Origin: an uncultured Porphyromonadaceae bacterium
Lineage (GTDB): Bacteria > Bacteroidota > Bacteroidia > Bacteroidales > Muribaculaceae
Direction of reading: 5' to 3'
NCBI GenBank assembly: GCA_947573485.1
Contig: CANPGB010000012.1
Coordinates: 20,127-84,126 of the forward strand
Length of the DNA: 64,000 bases
A program made the translations under genes and the position numbers. The notes beneath the pieces are model-generated. The model ran no database searches. It had not been told where the DNA came from and saw nothing but the letters and a program-made list of their open reading frames with translations. Positions 60,781 through 64,000 of this stretch are shown piece by piece (within the stretch, counting starts at the first letter, position 1; the number at the start of each line of letters is the position of its first letter).

Positions 60781-61916
60781 TTCTTCGCCTTGCGCTGATT
60801 GTAGCTCTCTTCGGCGCTACACGTGCCTCGGCAGCTGTTTTCACCGATTCTGTCATGGCTTCGGTGCTTGTGGCCTCGCCCGGTGAGGCTATCTACCAGG
60901 CCGGCGGCCACGCGGCCCTGCGCATGCAGTGCCCGGCGTTGGGCCTTGATAATGTGTTCTCCTTCGAGAACAACAACGCCGGAGGCCTGGCAGGGCACCT
61001 TCTTGGCAAGACAAAGGGCCGATTGGCTGCTATCACTTTCGAGGAGTATTGCGGTCAGTTCGTCGACGAAGGGCGCGAGATTAAAGAATATCCCGTAAAC
61101 CTCACCGATGCGCAGATTCGCACCCTGTGGCGATTGCTCGACCAGACAGTGGAAATGAAAGTCGAGACCGACTTCAATCTTCGCCATAAGAATTGCAACT
61201 CCGCAGTCATGGATAAGCTCTCGGCAGCTCTCGGCAGTGAGAAAATTGTGATGAACGAAATGCGATACTCGCAGCTCGATAACGGGGAGCTGATGAACGC
61301 CATGTTTCTCGACGGCAGGCCATGGACGGCATTGGTTTTCTGTGTTGCCCTTGGTGCTGATACCGGAGAAAATGATTCTTGGCAGACTCGCACGTTTCCG
61401 CTCATAATGGATTCTTTCCTTAGCACCGCCGAAATAGTGAGTCCTTCAGGCGCCCGTCGCCCCTTCCTTGCGGCCGAGCCCTCGGTGGCGCTTGCAGCAA
61501 CAAAAGAGATTGGCAAACCGCTGATAACGCCCGTCGGCCTCGCTATTATTATATTAGGTATAGCGATCGTGGTTTCTTTGGCCGACCGTTCACGCCGCTT
61601 AAAGCGCCCAGTGCGCGTTGCCGACATCCTGCTGCTCGCCTCCCAGACCGCTGCCGCCATAGCCGTTTTAGTCCTTGTCGCCACTCCCGCGAGCATAGGC
61701 CCGGCATGGAACTGGATGCTGATTCCGCTCAACCCCCTCCCGGTGTTTGCCGCACTTTTCCTGCGCAACCCCGCGCTACGCCGCCGGTTCTTCATTATCT
61801 ACGGCATAGCCTGCGCCCTCTTTATCTTCGCACCCTTCATAACATCTGAAGCCGGCCTGTGGAGCTCACTCCTCTCGGCAGCTATCGCTATCAGGGTGCT
61901 CTCACATTATTTATAA
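60768..61916 (+). CDS. DUF4105-family membrane protein
   Basis: About 382 residues. A signal peptide (MPALFLRLALIVALFGATRASA) is followed by a DUF4105 domain, with GGHAALRMQCPA near the N-terminus, FEEYCGQF and RHKNCNSAVMDKL, which suggests a His/Cys active site. Four hydrophobic segments close the protein (about 240-375). Some relatives are annotated as lipoprotein N-acyltransferase-like, but this is not established. ATG at 60768 is preferred over a GTG at 60720 because it begins the signal peptide. It lies between two large secreted paralogues. Confidence 0.78.
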   Translation: MPALFLRLALIVALFGATRASAAVFTDSVMASVLVASPGEAIYQAGGHAALRMQCPALGLDNVFSFENNNAGGLAGHLLGKTKGRLAAITFEEYCGQFVDEGREIKEYPVNLTDAQIRTLWRLLDQTVEMKVETDFNLRHKNCNSAVMDKLSAALGSEKIVMNEMRYSQLDNGELMNAMFLDGRPWTALVFCVALGADTGENDSWQTRTFPLIMDSFLSTAEIVSPSGARRPFLAAEPSVALAATKEIGKPLITPVGLAIIILGIAIVVSLADRSRRLKRPVRVADILLLASQTAAAIAVLVLVATPASIGPAWNWMLIPLNPLPVFAALFLRNPALRRRFFIIYGIACALFIFAPFITSEAGLWSSLLSAAIAIRVLSHYL

Positions 61917-61936
61917 AACAATCTCTTTCTTCAAAT

Positions 61937-63802
61937 ATGAAAAAACTATTCTTATTTCTATTAACATTGTCAGTGGTCACGTTCGGTGCGAGCGCCTCCA
62001 ATACGTACTACTCACAAATCCAGGTCAGCGCCCCCTCCGGACAGGGCTACGTCTATGCCTCGACAAGCGGGACGGTAGATGATGCTTTAATCGCGTCATC
62101 TGAATATTCTAACATCTATCAGTCTGAGTCTGCTACAGGTAGTGCTACCCATACATGGTACTTGCATGCGAAAGCTGAAAAAGGTTACATCTTTGAGCAA
62201 TGGAGCAACGGTAGCACTGACAACCCCACGAAAGTTGAGATAAAGACTTCTGCCACTGAAAAGGGAAGCCCTGCAACGGCGCAGTATAGTGCATCGTTCG
62301 TTCCTACCTATGTCACTATTTCTAACAGCGACCCTTCTCTCGGAACGGCTACTATAAGCAAACTCGTTAACGCCCCGGGAGATGTCGTTACTCTGGAAGC
62401 TACCCTTTACCGCCCTCAAGGGTCGTCGGAATTCAGCCAAACAACTCGACCGAGCAAATCTGCTAAATTCGAGGGTTGGTTCAATGATAGAGGCGAGAAA
62501 GTTTCAGATGACTTGCAAGTGTCATACACTGTAAAGGAAGTAGAGGTGCTTGAAGCCCGCTTCAGTCGAGAATTTGCCATTAAGACCGATGAAAATGGTA
62601 AGATATATGGCTATTATCGCCTGCAGACGCCCTTCTTTGCGCTCGACCAAAACTACTTCTTATGCCTGACTGGCGGATTCAAAGTCTCGATTACGGGCGT
62701 CGGCGATCGATATCTTTATGGAGCGGTCGAATTTAATCAGGTCAATGATGCTAATTATGCAAAAGAAGCGGCGTTTGCTGATGCGGGCAGTGTTTTCTAT
62801 GTCACCGGCACCGCCAACATGAAGAATATTCATGCCGTTGATAGCCGTACTGAGGTTGCTACGAATATCATAGCCGAAGCTCAGGGAACGTCTACCGATG
62901 TTATTGTTGGTGGAAAGGCATTGTCTTTGAACACTGCTTCGACTCCCGGCTACTATATAATCAAGTACGGAAGTGTCTCGTTGCAGCTCACCTACGGGAA
63001 AAAGGTATGGGTCACGACAGATAAACCCACTAATGACAGTTACAAGAACGCAGGTGATCTTGACGTTCAACCCGTCGACCTCGAGCATATCGACACCAAT
63101 TATTTCGGTGCTTACCCCGATGCCTCAATGGAATATGACGGCGGCTATTGGACTTCAATGTACACATCTTTCCCATATGAATGTTACGAACCGGATGGTG
63201 TCGAGGCTTACGTTGTATCGGAAGTATACAATGACGATGAGGGTAGCATTGCCCTTATCCGACGTCTGGAGTCGGGCATAGTTCCTGCTGCCACTCCCGT
63301 GCTTCTCAAGTGCCAAGGTCTCTCGCCAAAAGAAAACCGTCTCATACCTCTTATGCCCGACGATAGTCGTCTGCCCTTCGCTGCCGAGGAGGTGGGAGAG
63401 AACCTGCTCACAGGTGAGTATGGCCTATGGGCTGACTCCAGCTATGGCGGTCGTGCAAGATACAACCCTGAAACAATGCGTGTTTTCAGTGTAAACTCCG
63501 TCGGCGATCTTGGTTTCTATAAACTGGCACCTAACGAAGACGGCTCACAGCAGGAACTCGTACCGAACCGTGCGTTTTTCGACCTTAATAAAGTTCCGGC
63601 AGCTAAACGGGCCGCGGCTTTCCGCATAAAATTTGACAGTGGAGATTTGGGAGAGAGTAGTGTAGGCTCAATTGTAGACACTTCAGTCGACAATGAAACT
63701 GAAATTTTCTACAACCTGCAGGGCTTTGAAGTGAAAGAACCTGTTCGTGGTAATGTTTATATTGTTCGGAAAGGTTCAAAAACACGGAAAATCGTATATT
63801 GA
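61937..63802 (+). CDS. large secreted protein with C-terminal sorting-like tail, paralogue B
   Basis: 621 residues with a signal peptide (MKKLFLFLLTLSVVTFGASAS). Two InlB-B-repeat-like blocks (about 70-110, KAEKGYIFEQWSNGS; about 175-210, FEGWFNDRGEKVSDD) precede a region shared with the protein at 58635: GYYRLQT at 225-231, AGSV at 283-286, DTNYF at 386-390, TPVL at 453-456, and a tail FYNLQGFEVKEPVRGNVYIVRKG. The DNA is visibly more AT-rich than its neighbours. Function unknown; surface protein is likely. ATG at 61937 is chosen because it opens a normal signal peptide. Confidence 0.78.
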   Translation: MKKLFLFLLTLSVVTFGASASNTYYSQIQVSAPSGQGYVYASTSGTVDDALIASSEYSNIYQSESATGSATHTWYLHAKAEKGYIFEQWSNGSTDNPTKVEIKTSATEKGSPATAQYSASFVPTYVTISNSDPSLGTATISKLVNAPGDVVTLEATLYRPQGSSEFSQTTRPSKSAKFEGWFNDRGEKVSDDLQVSYTVKEVEVLEARFSREFAIKTDENGKIYGYYRLQTPFFALDQNYFLCLTGGFKVSITGVGDRYLYGAVEFNQVNDANYAKEAAFADAGSVFYVTGTANMKNIHAVDSRTEVATNIIAEAQGTSTDVIVGGKALSLNTASTPGYYIIKYGSVSLQLTYGKKVWVTTDKPTNDSYKNAGDLDVQPVDLEHIDTNYFGAYPDASMEYDGGYWTSMYTSFPYECYEPDGVEAYVVSEVYNDDEGSIALIRRLESGIVPAATPVLLKCQGLSPKENRLIPLMPDDSRLPFAAEEVGENLLTGEYGLWADSSYGGRARYNPETMRVFSVNSVGDLGFYKLAPNEDGSQQELVPNRAFFDLNKVPAAKRAAAFRIKFDSGDLGESSVGSIVDTSVDNETEIFYNLQGFEVKEPVRGNVYIVRKGSKTRKIVY

Positions 63803-63833
63803 TTTTCATCACTGAAAATTAACTGTTTAAGTG

Positions 63834-63871
63834 TCGGTCGACATGTTTCTAACATCGTCGGCCGATTTTTT
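63834..63871 (+). terminator. terminator after paralogue B
   Basis: TCGGTCGAC (63834-63842) pairs with GTCGGCCGA (63857-63865), with an inner ATGTT/AACAT stem, then TTTTTTA. Confidence 0.75.
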
Positions 63872-63893
63872 ATTGAAAAAAATGCCTGAAAAA

Positions 63894-63925
63894 TTTGGAG
63901 GATTAAAATATAGTGCGTAACTTTG
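63894..63925 (+). promoter_or_regulatory. promoter of tRNA-Gly
   Basis: TTTG at 63894-63897, a 20-nt spacer and TAACTTTG at 63918-63925. Confidence 0.7.
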
Positions 63926-63949
63926 CACCGCAATTGAGAAACAAACAAT

Positions 63950-64000
<51 letters not shown>

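Overview
The window looks like chromosomal DNA of a GC-rich gut member of the order Bacteroidales, most likely family Muribaculaceae. This is inferred from three things. Many genes are preceded by the Bacteroidetes sigma-ABfr promoter pattern (TTTG or TTG, about 20 nt, then TAnnTTTG). The tmRNA encodes the tag GENNYALAA. Several families and gene orders are typical of Bacteroidales (TamB with a lipidated TamA, DUF1599/BT_3928-type/tpiA/SPOR/folE, ftsX/DUF3098/uppP/truB/queA). I see no insertion sequence, prophage, CRISPR array or rRNA operon. Coding density is high and genes run in short operons on both strands.

Layout. 1-6.1 kb (minus): dedA-rpe-ftsK-lolA-like-trxB-ybaK, nearly gapless. 6.2-10.3 kb (minus): nrdD-nrdG plus two nitroreductases, one a predicted lipoprotein, all joined by stop/start overlaps, behind a canonical promoter with repeated upstream boxes. 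10.6-18.9 kb (minus): gdhA; rarA-yfcE; a small membrane protein, a PstS-like lipoprotein and a large TPR protein; rluA-type synthase and fmt. 18.9-28.7 kb (plus): menC-menE, tig, a GHL10-type secreted hydrolase with a GT2 glycosyltransferase, DUF1599, a DoxX/BT_3928-type membrane protein, tpiA, a SPOR protein and folE. 28.7-32.7 kb (minus): queA, a secreted C45-like Ntn amidase, an ADP-ribosylglycohydrolase and a short-chain dehydrogenase resembling 7-alpha-hydroxysteroid dehydrogenase.

32.8-43.4 kb (plus): DUF2130 protein; a murein-peptide salvage operon (transglutaminase lipoprotein, NlpC/P60 hydrolase, Tat-signal Ala-Glu epimerase) ending in a glutamine-synthetase-like gene; then ftsX-DUF3098-uppP-truB-queA. 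43.4-47.9 kb (mostly minus): TIGR02757 protein, tRNA-Ser(GCU), a flavodoxin-like protein, three GNAT acetyltransferases, a HAD phosphatase and tmRNA, with a possible short transcription unit between the last GNAT gene and tmRNA. 48.1-64 kb (plus): mdh, a thioredoxin lipoprotein with a DbpA-type helicase, tamB-tamL, a 60-residue membrane protein, two large secreted proteins that share short motifs in the same order and flank a DUF4105 membrane protein, and the start of tRNA-Gly(GCC).

Most of the window is ordinary housekeeping. I did not find a clear new multi-gene system. The points most worth a second look are the possible short RNA or micro-ORF unit at 47.3 kb, the pair of secreted proteins at 58-64 kb, the amidase/hydroxysteroid dehydrogenase operon at 28-32 kb, the murein salvage operon fused to a divergent glutamine synthetase, the repeated boxes upstream of nrdD, and the near-leaderless start sites of genes around 45-47 kb.
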